Assembly (NCBI GenBank): GCA_907165135.1
Contig: OU015568.1
Span: forward strand, 12,284,501-12,348,500
Origin: Oikopleura dioica
Taxonomy: Eukaryota; Chordata; Appendicularia; Copelata; Oikopleuridae
Reading direction: 5' to 3'
DNA length: 64,000 nucleotides
The notes under the pieces were generated by a model, which saw only the letters and a list, made by a program, of their open reading frames with translations, was not told the DNA's origin and made no database searches. Position 1 is the stretch's first letter. Every line of letters begins with the position of its first letter. The position numbers and the translations under genes were made by a program. Below are positions 40,895 through 53,875 of this stretch, in pieces.

Positions 40895-43368
40895 CTTCGA
40901 TTTTTAAACTGATTTGGTGTAGGTAGCAGCAAAAACACTAAGAACATGTTCTAGAGACATGAAGACAAATAACTTTAATTCTAGCTTCGAAAAGCTGCTG
41001 ATCTTCGTAAAATAATTTTTTCGAGTTCACAAAACTCAGTCACCGCAAGTTGCGGTTTCTGAATTGAGAATAAATGCTACTCTTCGGCGTTGATTATGTT
41101 TTTAGAAAAACTGGCGTAATTCAGATGCGAGTAGCGTAAACGCTCATTATCAAGGATTTATTGGTGAAATATACCAAGTGCCGGGTGTATGTGTGCTACT
41201 CCGCGAACTTCGCAGTTAGATCCTCACCTAAGCACCATCATAATAATCAAAAAGCTGCTAATTGTTTAATAAAACGCAAAGATAGGTGTTACCACACGTT
41301 TTATTAAACATGTAATGATGCTTTAATTAATCGAATTTGCTAAAGAAATCGCTTTATTGACAAAAAAAAAAGTGAGCAAGCCCTCTTTCAATAGAGAATC
41401 TTGCAAGAAGCTCTGTTCGTAAATTATCTTTTCTAGTTCTTTTATCAGCAATAGTTTGAAAATTTTCCGTTCCCAGATGAGCAAACTTGGCAGCAGTGGC
41501 AATTTTGCGGTGCTAGAATGTTAACAACTTTTCTGCAACATAACTTGGCTAATAGGAAGCACTGGAATTTTATCGCCAAAACCACTTCAAGCTCAAAAAG
41601 GTGTGATTCAAGAAAGATCCATTCTACGGCCGGGGAAGGCTATTTTAGGGTGGAAAGTTTCTCTCGTCTTTATTTTCTTTTGCAAAATGAAAGTTGAAAG
41701 ATCTCAAAAAGAAAGACTTCTGAGTTGTTAATTCGAATTCCACGTGGTGCAAAACAAGCAATAAATGGAAGGAATGAGGAGACTACGGGAAATGCATCTA
41801 AGATGTTTATTGTACCCACAGTCGTTCAAATAAGAGTGCCTTTGATAAGGAAATCCGAAAGCGCTAGCCGACCGCTAAGTAGCGATAACGACGATCGCGT
41901 TTTTTCCCTTTTTATTCAAAGTGAACAACCACCACCTCCGTTTTCGTGTTCTACCGTAGTCTCGGCGCCAAATTGAATTTACTTTTAGCGCGAAAACAAA
42001 ATCAGTTCTCAGTCTCTTTCTTTGTCGTTTTATTGAAATATTTGTAGGCAAGCAAGAAAGGGGTTTATTTTAAGTGATCTTCATTGTTTCGCGAAAAAAC
42101 AAAGAGAAACCAGGGATTTTTGCAAAAATGGGAATTATGGCAAAACAGGGATGCTCAAAAATCTGCTGTTGTTGGCGTAAACACTGATTTGGAATGAAAC
42201 AAGTGAAAAATGAAAATTGGAGAAGAATAATTGATGTAACGAACAAGCGGCAAAACAGCTAGAAAGGGATGGATTGAACAATGTTTTATGAAACAGCAGG
42301 TATAAAGCCACTAATTGACGTCGCAGAAAGGGGAATTCGGAGAAAGGAAAACTGTTACGAGATACAAGGGGATACATGTTGGTGGAACAAAAGCTGGAAA
42401 CTTGCCATTCGAACAAGCAATTATGATCGTTTTACTTAAAAGATAGTTGAATACTCCGATGAAGGCAAAGCAAAAGCTGTGGACTTGTATTTTCAAGGGC
42501 TGTTTCGTATTTCTTCATTCCCAGCAAGGCTCGAAAGACAAAGAAGCCTGTAATTGTATCTGTTTTTCTGAAACCATAAGATCATCTTGAATAATTATAT
42601 TTAGTGACCATAATTCTCTCTCTTTTTATTTTTAATAATAACGGTAAAAAAGAGCCGCCAATTTTGAATTAATTTTTGTCAGATAATTATCGAGGCTAAA
42701 TGAATTGAGGCTGAATAGAGAGTGAGACGACAGTCTGTCAATTCGCCCCGTTCAGCGGACCGATAACGTTACGTGTCCGACATTGGCGCCTGTTCTGCTC
42801 CGACAGCCGATAGCATCGCCCTGGTTGCGAGTTTGTTCACTTACTGTCACTTGCTGCCAATACTAGAAGAAAGGGCCATGCATTTTGCATCGAAAAGTGG
42901 AAGTACCTTATGTGGCGAATTTAAGCACCCACTTGGCTTTTCCTAGTGCACCTCTCTTCAAAACTAAGCGACTCTCTTCATAAAGCCTTAACAAATCCGA
43001 TAGTTTCTTATGCATTTATATTTGATAAATCGCCAATTTTCTATTTTGAAAAGAGTTGCTTGCTCACCTTTTATTTTTGCTAAAAAATAAAATTAAATTC
43101 AGTCTGATAAAACCACATTTGCGGTGTCAAAAATATCTTCCACTAATAATTATTTGCAAAATGGACGACAGAAAGTCAATTTGATGACACTTTCTCCAAT
43201 TTTCTCCTGTTTCGGGTCAATGAAAAAATGCTGATGAAAGAAATATTTGATGATTTTTGAATTTATTCATTTTTGAAGTAGATTTTCCCATGAGTTTTGC
43301 TAAATTCTTTCGAACTTGAGGAAGAATAGTGTTTGTTGTCAGTTACAGTATGTACAGGAATATATTAT
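40895..43368. other. gene-poor 2.5 kb
   Basis: Contains a 13-bp hairpin at 41264-41309. Open frames at 41725-41976 (plus) and 42135-42496 (minus) lack coding character, splice support or a good start. It includes the 3' flank of the protocadherin gene. Nothing else seen. Confidence 0.4.
41264..41309. repeat. hairpin, 13-bp perfect stem
   Basis: GTTTAATAAAACG, 20-nt loop, CGTTTTATTAAAC. Isolated in a gene-poor region. The loop and stem do not match the histone 3' stem-loop. Function unknown. Confidence 0.5.
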
Positions 43369-46300
43369 TTACACGATATTAATCTTCGTTGGTGTTGGGC
43401 ATTCTTTTACAGTGAGACTGTCGTTGGCTCTAGAAGTGCCTTGGACGTTGATAACGCAGCCATCTTTGGTCGAAATGACCAAGGAGTCGCTGCCGGAAGA
43501 CATGGAAGGCGTGTTTTTTGGCGACTTCTTGGGCGTCGATTGAAGCACTCGCCGGAGGTGTTTGTCGCGGGAAGACTCTTCAGAAATGTAGCCGGAAGAG
43601 TTTGCCTCTAGAAAGCGACCGGGAGTGGTGAGAACTCCGTTTCCGCGATTGTCGTAGACGAGGGAGATTGAAGAAATGTTGATTTCGTTGTTGAGATTGT
43701 CCATGTCGATCCAGCAGGCGTCGGAGTGGCCGAATTTGAGACATTGTCGAGAGCATTTGGGACCGAGCTTGTTTTTCTGGCCAAATTCTTGGTCGGAATC
43801 GCCTCGACCGGAATCAGCATGGTCTGAATCGCTGTCGGTGTAGCCAGGGATGTTGTTGGAGTTTCGATGCTTGGAGCAAATTATATTCTTTGACGTGGCG
43901 TTTGGGTTGATCGAGTGAAGTTGAGCAGGGACAATCGACGATCTTGGGGTAAGAATGGAGTCGTAGAGGATCGAGACATCATCGTGAAGCCGCTGGGATC
44001 CGTCAGAACCATGTTTCGATCCGTCGGAGCCGCCATTGCCATTACACGACATAATTACTGAGCCTTGCGTGTACTCGCTCGAGAGCTAAAAGAAAAGAAA
44101 GTTAATGGATTTGAGATTTGGTTGATTTTGAGAGTACTTAATCCCGCAATTAGTTATTTATACAAAATGGACCAAGAGCTGGGCACGCGCTCCAGCACAC
44201 AGAGCAAAGCACACTGTACTTATTAATCATTCAGAGCGTGTTTTGAAACGAGGCCAAAAGAGGAACTCGTAATCTACCTGGCTTCATTGCCAAAATACCA
44301 CTTTGATGAAGTAAAAAATGACATGCTCCTTTACGTTCCAGTGCATTAATCAGAAATTTGTTAATATTTTAATTCGAAAACGTAGCCATGACAATCACTT
44401 GTCATGAAGGTCAACGAAAGATAAAACCTTTGAGAATCTAAGGACTAGGCTAATCGGGTTTTGAGTTTTCCTAATTAGTAATAGAGAACTTTTCTTACCT
44501 TTTTATGTCTGCAGACAAAGACGACAGCCAAAAAGACCAGGACAAAGATGAAAATCGTCGAGACGAGAATGGCGATCAGCGCAATCGTAGCCCCACCCTT
44601 GAGCAGGCTCTTGTCGATGAGGAGACCAGTTTCGACGCCTGGGCGGATGGAGACTTGGATCTGGATGGACGATGACAGCCGAGGGAGGCCGGAATCGCTC
44701 GCCTGAAAATTTATCATTATTTAAACTGCTAAGATCAAAAGGGATCAAATTTTACGAGCCGGTGATTGCGAAAAATGTTAATTGAAGAAAGGGTTTAAAC
44801 AAAGCCGAGGGTCCAGAAAATCAATTAAGGGCGCTTGATTAAATTATGACTGTAAATACGATGATAAGATAGAAATTCTGAGACGTTTAAAAGCAAGAAA
44901 AACAAGCTGTAATGAGAAAAAGAGCCGATTCACGTTGCGTAAGATGTACACGCGGGCTTATCAAAGAGGACTTGTTTGTGCACTGATTTGATTTTATTGA
45001 GAATCGAGGCCGTCTTTACTCGGTACATCCGATGTCGAACATGTCGGCGCCTCCGGTTTGAAGTCATCGTACATTTAGAAACATTTAAAAGACATTTTCG
45101 ATAACACGACGCTGCGCAGAGATTTTTTTCTTTCAAAACAGACAAACTCCCGATAACCAGATACACATGTCCGGGGCCCATGCTTTATCCCTTTCTAAAT
45201 TATTCATTCTAATCCCGCGGCCCAGAGCACTAAACAAAAGATCAGAGCGAAAATGCTCGCGCTAAATTTGATTTGTACTCATTCGAAATTGATTTGTATG
45301 AAAATATATCCAAAAGAAAGTTCAAAATTGACGAAACTATCAAATTTGAACCTTTCTCGAAAAATAAAATTGAAAAAATCCCATTCACTTTGATGCTCAA
45401 ATTTGAAATTTTCTTAAACAAATGTCCCCCTTCCTGTTTTAAAAAGAAGAACCCGCCGGGTTTGTCCGATTTCCGCCGGGATCATCCCCGTTGATGGAAT
45501 TTGCCCGCTGCCACGGTCGACTGCCTCCCAATTTAAAGGGTCAATTGTGCGCACGTGCACCAAGAAATTTTGAATTTGAAAATTTAACAATTGAAATTTT
45601 ATAATTTGACAAAAATTTAACCTTAATCTCGCGTGATGTGAGAAAGCGTTGCCAATTTCATTTAACGAGTTCTTACCGTGACAATGATGCGGAAAGTTTT
45701 CTGATCTTCCTGAAGACCAGCAATGGATTTGTTGAGTGTAACTTGTCCAGAAATCTCGTCGATTTTCAGTAGTTCCTGAGCTCCGTCGATTTTGTAGGTC
45801 ATTTTTGGCCCCTGGGACGCGAGAGGGTTATAATCCGGGTCGATGGCGTTGACGGAGAAGATCTCCGCGTTTTCCATTTCCTTGTCGTTGATCAAAAGCT
45901 CCAAATCGTCGCTCGTGGGGTGTTGGAAAACCGGCGCAGCTTCGTTCGCATCTTCGACTAGAACGATAAACTTGCATCGGGTAACCTTGTCGCCTCCGTC
46001 AGTGGCGACGATGACCAACTGCCACTCGGCCTTGTTCTCGTAATCCAACTGCTGCGCAAGGGAAATGACCCCGGTGTCACTTTCAATGGCGAACTTTCCT
46101 TCCGGTTCGAGGCCAAATGACAATCGCCCAAAGAGCTCCGCCGAGTCCTTATCGCTAATTGGAGCGGTCGCGATGAAAGTTCCTAAATTTCTTCGATTAG
46201 TTTCCAGCTCTTGAATTTCAGGAATTTCTTCCAGGAAAAGTTTTGAGGTGATTAAGGGTATCTAAGATAACAAAACTTCAAAATAAAGGAAATGCCATTT

Positions 46301-49300
46301 TTGAGCTATCTGATTGGCTCAGATTACTTTCATAAGAATCTGATTGGATAAAAATATCATTTCAGCCAATCAAATCTCTTTATTTATTCTTTTGACCAAT
46401 CAAATTTGCTTAAAACTCAAAATCATTGAAATCAATTTCCGAGTATGAAAATAATTAATGAATTTTTAATGAACTCACCGATATCCGCCGATTCGGAGAC
46501 GAGAACACGTGGCACACTTGCGGGACACTGCGGTGCATTGTCGTTAATATCATCGAGCTTTACGTGAATGGTTTCGGAAGCACACCTAAAACGCCGTTTG
46601 TTATTTCAGTGAACACTTTTCTTGGTGCTATTTAGAAGTCGAATACACTTTCGAGTATTTAGAGCAGCTCTCACTCTCTCTCTCTCTCCAGCGGGTTAGG
46701 GTCACTGGCCCAAAAATAAACAACCCCGCCATTACGGAAATCTTACTACCAAGTACAGTGCTAAAGCAAAATAAGCACAACGCCGAAAATAGAAAAACTT
46801 GCGAAACTTATGAAACCTCTTTTTTTTTGAAAAAGATTTCGAAAATTGAGAGTTACCGTAATCTTTTTGGCCGGAAATTCAATCAACGATTATCAGAGGT
46901 AAACGTGACTTAGTTCTAGCTGAGTGATAAGGTCGCCAGCTGAATGTACAGCCACACAACTAGACATAAACTAATTTTAAAAACCCGCGCTTTAGAAGCG
47001 CAAAAAGGGGTGATGCGCTTCTACCCGCAAAAGGTCTCATCTATCTGGCCAAGGAGCTAACCCTTATCGCCGTCTACTTCGCCACGAAGATACTATATAC
47101 TTGGCCATATGGCTGCTTCATAAAGTGACACCTGTAAACTCCCGTAGCTGCTTCTTTTATGAGGGAAAGAAAAAAAGACACGAAAAAGAGTTGAAAAACT
47201 AACCTCGCGTCGGCTCCTTGATCGCACGCCTCGATGGTCATCTTGAAGGTGCTTTGGATTTCCCTGTCGAGCTTTCTAGTTGTTGTGAGTTTCCCATCCC
47301 CGTCGAGGTTAAAGGATCTCGAGCTGTCGAGAAGACGAAGGTGGACTTTGCCGTTGTTCCCATGGTCCGCGTCCTGGGCGTTGATGTACGCGACTAAGGT
47401 GCCTTCGGGTTGTTCCTCTTCGATTCTGCCTTGAAAATCAAGGTTAAAAAAAGATTCAATGATGACAAAAGTCGGTGCAGAATAGTTTCAAGTATTCAAC
47501 TTTTCAGTAGCATAAATTCTCGCTGAATTGAGGGACCACAAGGCTGCTTAGCGTGTACCAAGTGGTTCGTATCTCGACCGCAAATCACTCCGCTCAAGAA
47601 ATAATTCTTTCCAAACTGGAATAACACAAGACTAGCTGCGCTTTAGAGCTTCCTGTCACTCAAAACCGCCGGGAAAAAACATTCATGAGAATATTTTTGT
47701 TGAGAAGCTCACTCGTTAGATACTGGGAAAATTCGGAGCTTGGAAAAAAGTCGAGTGCTACACCCTTAATCCTTTCGTATTCAAATTTGAATGGTAAATA
47801 TATAAAGTTACCTTTTTAAAGTTAATTTTCTCAAAAAAATTTTAAGGACAGATACCCTTAAGAAATTGAGACGAGTCATTTTAGAGTAGGGTGTCTACCA
47901 TTTTACGCGCATTTAAAAAAAATGAAATCGAAGCGTTAAAATTGGTCGAATAGACACAATCGCGGTGCAGAATGAATAAGAAATAATGAAAGTATTCCGG
48001 GCATTTAATAAGCTCAGCTGTAAATTATTAACTGGGTAAAAGAGAAAGAGGAACAAAATGGCCGATTTAACCATCGCTCACGTGTTGTTGCGGCTTCTCG
48101 AGGGTCCCTAGGGTGCGATTTTTCCACTTTTTGCGACCGCTCGTAAATAAGGACGAGTTACATTAGTTTTAATACTGCATCAGTGGACCATTGTACAAGC
48201 ACTACTGTATTTTATATGAACGGGGGACTAATATTCAGTGATCACATTTATCGGATAATTTTTTACCAGAAAAGGGTAGTATTTACCTGTATTTGGCGCA
48301 TCAGTGTCCGGCGCGATGAAAATAACGGAGATAGAAGGCGCATTATCGTTCAAATCCTTTAAGTTGACGATCACGTGGCCACTGGTCGAGTACGTTCCAT
48401 CGGACGCAACGAGCCAAAAGTCAAACCTAAACAACAAAGTCATCACAAATCACAAAATCAGCATATTCCTAGCGATGCGCCTATAAACAAGTGGCCTATA
48501 AATTCCCGGACATGCGTGCTCAATTTGCCGGATACTCAGAAATACCGGACTAACGGGCGTGAAAATGCTCCAAGTGGGTACATTTCTAGCCCACTTGCGT
48601 TTTCCATTGACAAATTGACCAAATTTTAGCATCAGAAACGCCAATTACAGAAGCAGTTACTTACGTATTGAGGCTTTCGAAGTCGAGTTTTTTGTTCGTC
48701 ACAAGCTCTCCATTATTTCGAATGGTAAAGAATTCTTTCGCTGATTGGTCTCGAATGCTAATCGTCACTGATTCCAGTCCATCTCCATCAACGATTCCGA
48801 CTTTTCCGACGATTGTTCCTGGCGGGACAAGTTCGTCAAGATCGAAAACGTATTCCTGAAGTTGGAAATGAAAAACGATCAAGAAGGTGATTTTTGTTAC
48901 CTTTTGGAGAAACTCGGGTTTGTGCTCATTCTGATCGCTGATCTGGACGGTGATCTTGATCCTGTTAGAGTCATTTCCTTTGGGATTCTGCGCGATGAGC
49001 TCGAGCTGGACAGTCTTAACCTTTTCCCGGTCGATGTCAGCGCTGGGGACGAGCTCCAGGTGTCCTCCTGACTGGTCACTGTAATGCTCCAACCGAAAGT
49101 AGTCGTTCGGGCTCAAAGTGTAGACGATTTCTGCGTTTTCTCCTGAAAGAACAAAGTTAGATCTAGCTCTGTTGCCACCAAAATAAATAATAATTTGGTT
49201 TGAAAGCACTTTGGGCAGGCTTGAAATTTGAAATTTTTGAAATTTCGTCTATTTTGAAATTAGGTGCCTAAATCAGCTGGAAACACGATGTAAACGCTCG

Positions 49301-52300
49301 CTTGGTAAACACATTTTGTTTACAAGTGGAAACGCGCCCGGGCTCTACTCTAATTCTAGCGCCACGCGATTCTTGTACCTAGAAAATTTCAAGCTTGTAT
49401 ATATTGTAGGACTATGCAAATCGGTGACGTCACATGATTGAACCATGAACCGAGTGTTGGCGAAACAAATGTTTTCGAAAGAGGTTTGACTCATTAGCAC
49501 GCGATTTCCTGTAGTTTTGTCCAAACAACCGGTTCTTGTCGATTGTTTTTGATTGTTTTCGCAAAAACTTGATTGAGAGTTGATCTGATGATCAGCCGAT
49601 AATTATTTCTCGCTTGAGCTGGGGCCTTCTTTCCGGGCAACCTCTTTTCAAGTTTGCCACAGTTTTAACATATTTGAAATATACTTTCGGGGAAGAAAAA
49701 GCTGAGATGGAACGTGGGAGCGCGTGTCGAATCGCAGCCAAAAGTGGAGCTAGCTCAAGTGTCATTATCTGGCTTGGGACTAATTGAATTTTCCACTTTT
49801 GGAAAATTTATTCCCGCCACCCCCCTTAGTTTGAATGCAAAACGATTGGATCCGACAGGAACCGGTTCAGCGTCCGACCACAAACGACAACTGTGGTGGT
49901 CGATGACGGCGGAAACCGAGGCGTCTTAGGCGCGATATCACTTTTTTATCGGTACCCCGCTGTTTTGTTTAGAAAAAGGGACTTATCGGGAAGGGAAATA
50001 AACGTGAAAACTTTTGGGGTTAACCATTTCAAGAAAATTATAAAAAAGCTCTTTTGAAAAACGAAAATCGAGTTTACGGTAGTTACTCCCTTAATTAGAG
50101 TTCTTCAAAAAGCTGATTCTTCAAGTTGATGGTTCCTCCTTTTGAAAGCCAAGATTAATGAAGACTTTTTATTTGACGGAAGACATGATCAGTTTTTTGG
50201 AAGAAACAGGAATTTCGCAAAAAAAAAACTGAAAATTAGAAATTGTTCATTGCAATATTTCGTTTATCTTCGGCGCCGCTTCAAGGGCGGTCAGTTGAGT
50301 GGACAGTTTCCGTTTGGGTCGACCATAAGTGGCACCACCCGGTCAGCCATTAATTACGCGACCAGTTTGACAATCGATATTGTCAGTTTCTCCTGGAAGC
50401 AGTTGCCTACCATTGATCCTGATAAGTGAGAATTCTAGCTCCCAAATCAAAACCGATCGAACTACCGTATAATCATAAAAAAACTACGTGTTGTCGGTTT
50501 AAAATTGCTCATACCAGTGATGCATAGTGGGGTTGCTTTAACGCTGGTCCAGATGAGCGCTCATCTGGCGAGCTAGGTAGCTCTATGGAATGTTGTGTTG
50601 TTGGCCACGCCCGAGCTCCTTTAAAAATCCCCCGATGTCTGAGACACTCTCTGACGGATCGCCCGGCAGATTGGCTCTTTGATGGAGCAGCTGCTGTTGC
50701 ACATGCAATTCGCCTCCAATTTGCGACTCCTCCACCAAACAATTTAACGCGGCGCGTAGTCTTTCATGTTCCATTTGTTTCATGCCTCGGTAATTCTTTC
50801 CCCCAATAAAAACACTTTTCCTTTTGAAGAAAAACGGAAAAGTGACACCTGTGAAAAGCGATTACTTATGAAGTCCTGTTTTTATTGACCCCAAATGACC
50901 TGAAAACTAGCAAATGGCAGAATTCTTCTTTAGCTTCTTCTTGTTGCGACAGAGCAAAGAATACCGTTTTGCGGAAATTTTCGACAGTAAATGTTTTAAG
51001 TGGGAGTCATTACAGACACTAGAAATCATCACGTTTTCTATTCTAAAAAGTGTCAGCCGCCAAAAATACGATTACCGCTGAAGATAGGTGTTTACGACGA
51101 CCGCTTTAATAACAAATGATAGGCCGCGTTTTGGCAACATTTCTGTTTTATTTTGTGTTTTGTTTGATGCAGGACCTGGAAGGAGATAGAAAGGAGAAAA
51201 TATCCTGAAATGAACATGTCTGCGATATGCGCTTTTACGACACCCGAAACTTCACGCATATTCAGTAAACTGACAAGTCTTTTCCTAGGAGATTCCCGCT
51301 AAAATGATCTAATCACCCAGATGAGTCCGAAGGCAGAGGAAGAAACTGCTGTCAAACCAGTTCCGTAACTCATAATTCTGCTGAATATTGAGCAAAATAA
51401 CGTGAAGAAAAGAACACCTTTTCTTTAGAAAAAGGGATGAAGAAAAGATCCTCACGCCCTGCTTGAGCAATTTTGAAACCCGCTTGACGGAAGCTGCCAA
51501 TTTTTATCGACAGGGCGCTCAGCCGGATTAGGGACTTTATATTTAGCAGCTTATATCAGAGAGAATTTAAAAATCACCTGCTCCGATTCTCAATTTCCAA
51601 TTTTGGAGCATCGCCTTAGTCCCTTGATAAGAAACAAAAAATTGCAGAATTATAGAGTTTAAATAATGGAGTTTTTGTTTTCATATCCGAGTGATTAGAG
51701 TCTATCATCTCCCTTGGTCGGTGAATAATTCAGCGAAAACACACGCTCGGGAACATTGGATCCCGAAAACAGTGTTTGTCCTTACTCGGATCTGGCTCCG
51801 GCTTTCAGATGTCGCCGGTAATAAATTGGATTTCGACTGTTGACAGCTACAGCCAGAAGCTTTTTTTTTCCCTTCGCAGTCACATGACCGCGCCCTCGAT
51901 TTCGAGAACCGAGCGGTATCGAGCTGCCGATTTTCCGCCAGTTTTTTTCCGAGAAAAGTGTTTTCCGGTTCATTAGGGGGCGAGATCGGGCCTCGATAAA
52001 AAAAACCCCGAGCTCGAGCGTTAATCAATCAAATTTTAAAGCAGCCTAAATTTGACATAATCCGGGGTTCATCCCTCCCTCATCCCCTTGAATACGCACC
52101 CACGCGTTTTACAATATCCTCTGAATCAATTTTTGCTTCTCGGAAAACGTGAAAAATGAAGTAAGCAAACTGGGACAGGCGGGAGAAAATTCACTTTATT
52201 AGTGCCACAATGGACCAGCTTGGACTTGCGGTACGGACCGGACTACCGCAAAACGTCTTCTATCGCAACTTTAACTTCTCCGCTCTTACCTAAATCAACG

Positions 52301-53875
52301 TCGAAGGCCATGAATGAATCGAGCGAAATCGGGCTCCGGGAGTTTTCTTCAAAATCGAATACCAAATCGCCTTGGGGAAATTTGGGCACATTGTCGTTGA
52401 CATCATTGACTTCAACTTCGATATTTAGGTATTGGTAGTATTGCTCGGGAAGGACAAGCACCTAAAGATAGAAATTTATAAATAAAGAAGGGATGAAAAT
52501 AGAAAATTGAATTTTTGTGTGAAAAAAATTTCGATCTGCCAGGATTTCTTAACAAGATAATTTTTCAATAAGACTCTTTTAAGAAATAAATTTTCAATTG
52601 AAAGTATTTAGTAGAAATGAAAAAAATGAGACCAAAAGAAATGTAGTCCAATTAATTTGTATTTATTGGCTCAACAAATGCTCCTGAATACCGGCAAGGC
52701 TTCAATTAGTATTAGTATCGAATTTATACGTAAGCAACTCCTGGCGATGAGAACGAGCAGGGGACCGGAAGATCTCGAGTCAGGGAGAGAATAGCAGCGA
52801 GCTGCTCAAATCCGAATTCGAGTGGCACTCCGGCTGTCATGTGATACAGACGGGATCAGCCAGCGATTCCACACTGTCGCCCGTGTAATGTAGCCAAGAA
52901 AAAGAAAGCCCAGTTGATCGGGGTGAAAAATTGAATAGGCCAGCTATGAAGGTCCCTTTTTGGTAAGGAAAATTTAGACTTATTGCGCAAGAGTCGAATT
53001 AGCCGCTAAAAAGTCTAAAAAGGGACTAAAAAACGAAAACAGCTTAAAATCGATCTTATTTTTTTTGGTCCATTTACTATTTCGCTCGTGTCATACGTTC
53101 TACGTTTATGTATGTATACGTGAAACAGGCGCATGCTCCAGGCGCGAGAATTATTCATGAACACAGGTAAGGATCTGCTTGGGGGATGAATTATGGATCC
53201 CTGAAGGCTATGTTTTCTGTTATTTAGCTCATTTGGAACCAGGAGTTCTATTTTCCTACTTTCACTCAGTCTACTTTTCAGGTCTTTTTTATTATCTGAC
53301 ATGGCCCGGGGCGAGAGTGGACGGAGCTAATGCGCCCCGAGCCGAGGATTTCCATCTACTTTTAGCTCGATCTCTTTATTTACTGTTGCTTGTGCTGCTA
53401 TTTACTGTTTATCTAAATTATTATTTATATAAATGGATTACCTCGAGATTCAAGACACACTGTTTTCGTCGATTGCAGAGTCTTTCCCTGTCCGGGCTCT
53501 GTTTTAAAATCAACTTTCCGCTGCTTCCGGAGATTTCAAAGAGGTCCAGTCCATTTTGGCGGTCTTGCCGAACAATGCGGAATTCTAGCGGCGCTTCTCG
53601 TGGAACACTATTGTCCACTGAATTCCGTAATTGCTCAATTTCGCTGCCCTTGGGCGTGTTTTCTTGAATGCTGAGCTAAGAGAGGGGATTGTTTGAGAGT
53701 TCGATTTCCGATCTACTTCTGAGAATGTTTATGGAGGAAAGTAGGTGCTAGAATAAATTTTTTGTTTGAGGCCCCTTTCCTTGAGTGTGCCCTTAGGCGA
53801 GCTCCTGGCTTCTGTTTCTCGGGCCACCAGCAGGAGCACCCAAAGCAGGTGTGCCCAAATGCTCTTCGGCAGCAT
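43369..53875 (-). CDS. delta-type protocadherin
   Basis: ATG 53875: signal peptide MLPKSIWAHLLWVLLLVARE. EC1 exon about 53676-53436 (LSIQENTPKGSEIEQL, IVRQDRQNGLDLFEISG). Next exon 52460-52248 (LVLPEQYYQYLNIEVEVNDV, NDNVPKFPQG, FEENS). Then 49142 down (GENAEIVYTLSPNDYFRLEH, SADIDREKVKTVQLELIAQN; ELVPPGTIVGKVGIVDGDGL), about 48423-48285 (FWLVASDGTYSTSGHVIVNL, KDLNDNAP), about 47427-47203 (IEEEQPEGTLVAYINAQDAD), about 46586-46489 (VKLDDINDNAPQCP, VLVSESA) and 46182-45677. Membrane exon 44702-44499: GGATIALIAILVSTIFIFVL. Cytoplasmic exon 44085-43369 contains CLKFGHSDACWIDMDN, like a conserved delta-protocadherin motif. Calcium-dependent adhesion. An exon spanning the end of EC2 is missing between 49.2 and 52.2 kb; with it there would be about seven EC repeats. 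Introns reach 3 kb. Confidence 0.85.
46306..46400. repeat. cluster of CCAAT-type motifs in both orientations (protocadherin intron)
   Basis: Within about 90 bp: CTGATTGGCT, CTGATTGGAT, GCCAATCAAA, ACCAATCAAA. The first two mirror the last two, giving an imperfect inverted repeat. Could be NF-Y-type sites in an intronic enhancer or a small inverted-repeat remnant. Confidence 0.4.
50583..50783 (-). CDS. possible 66-residue exon or small protein in a protocadherin intron
   Basis: Open frame MKQMEHERLRAALNCLVEES, QIGGELHVQQQLLHQRANLP, SVSDIGGFLKELGRGQQHN, stop 50583-50585. Composition is helical, Gln/Leu-rich and protein-like, unlike the surrounding intron. It is not cadherin sequence. An acceptor-like AG precedes it at about 50823. 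It may be a nested small gene on the same strand or a terminal alternative exon. Unassigned. Confidence 0.3.
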   Translation of the reverse strand: MKQMEHERLRAALNCLVEESQIGGELHVQQQLLHQRANLPGDPSESVSDIGGFLKELGRGQQHNIP

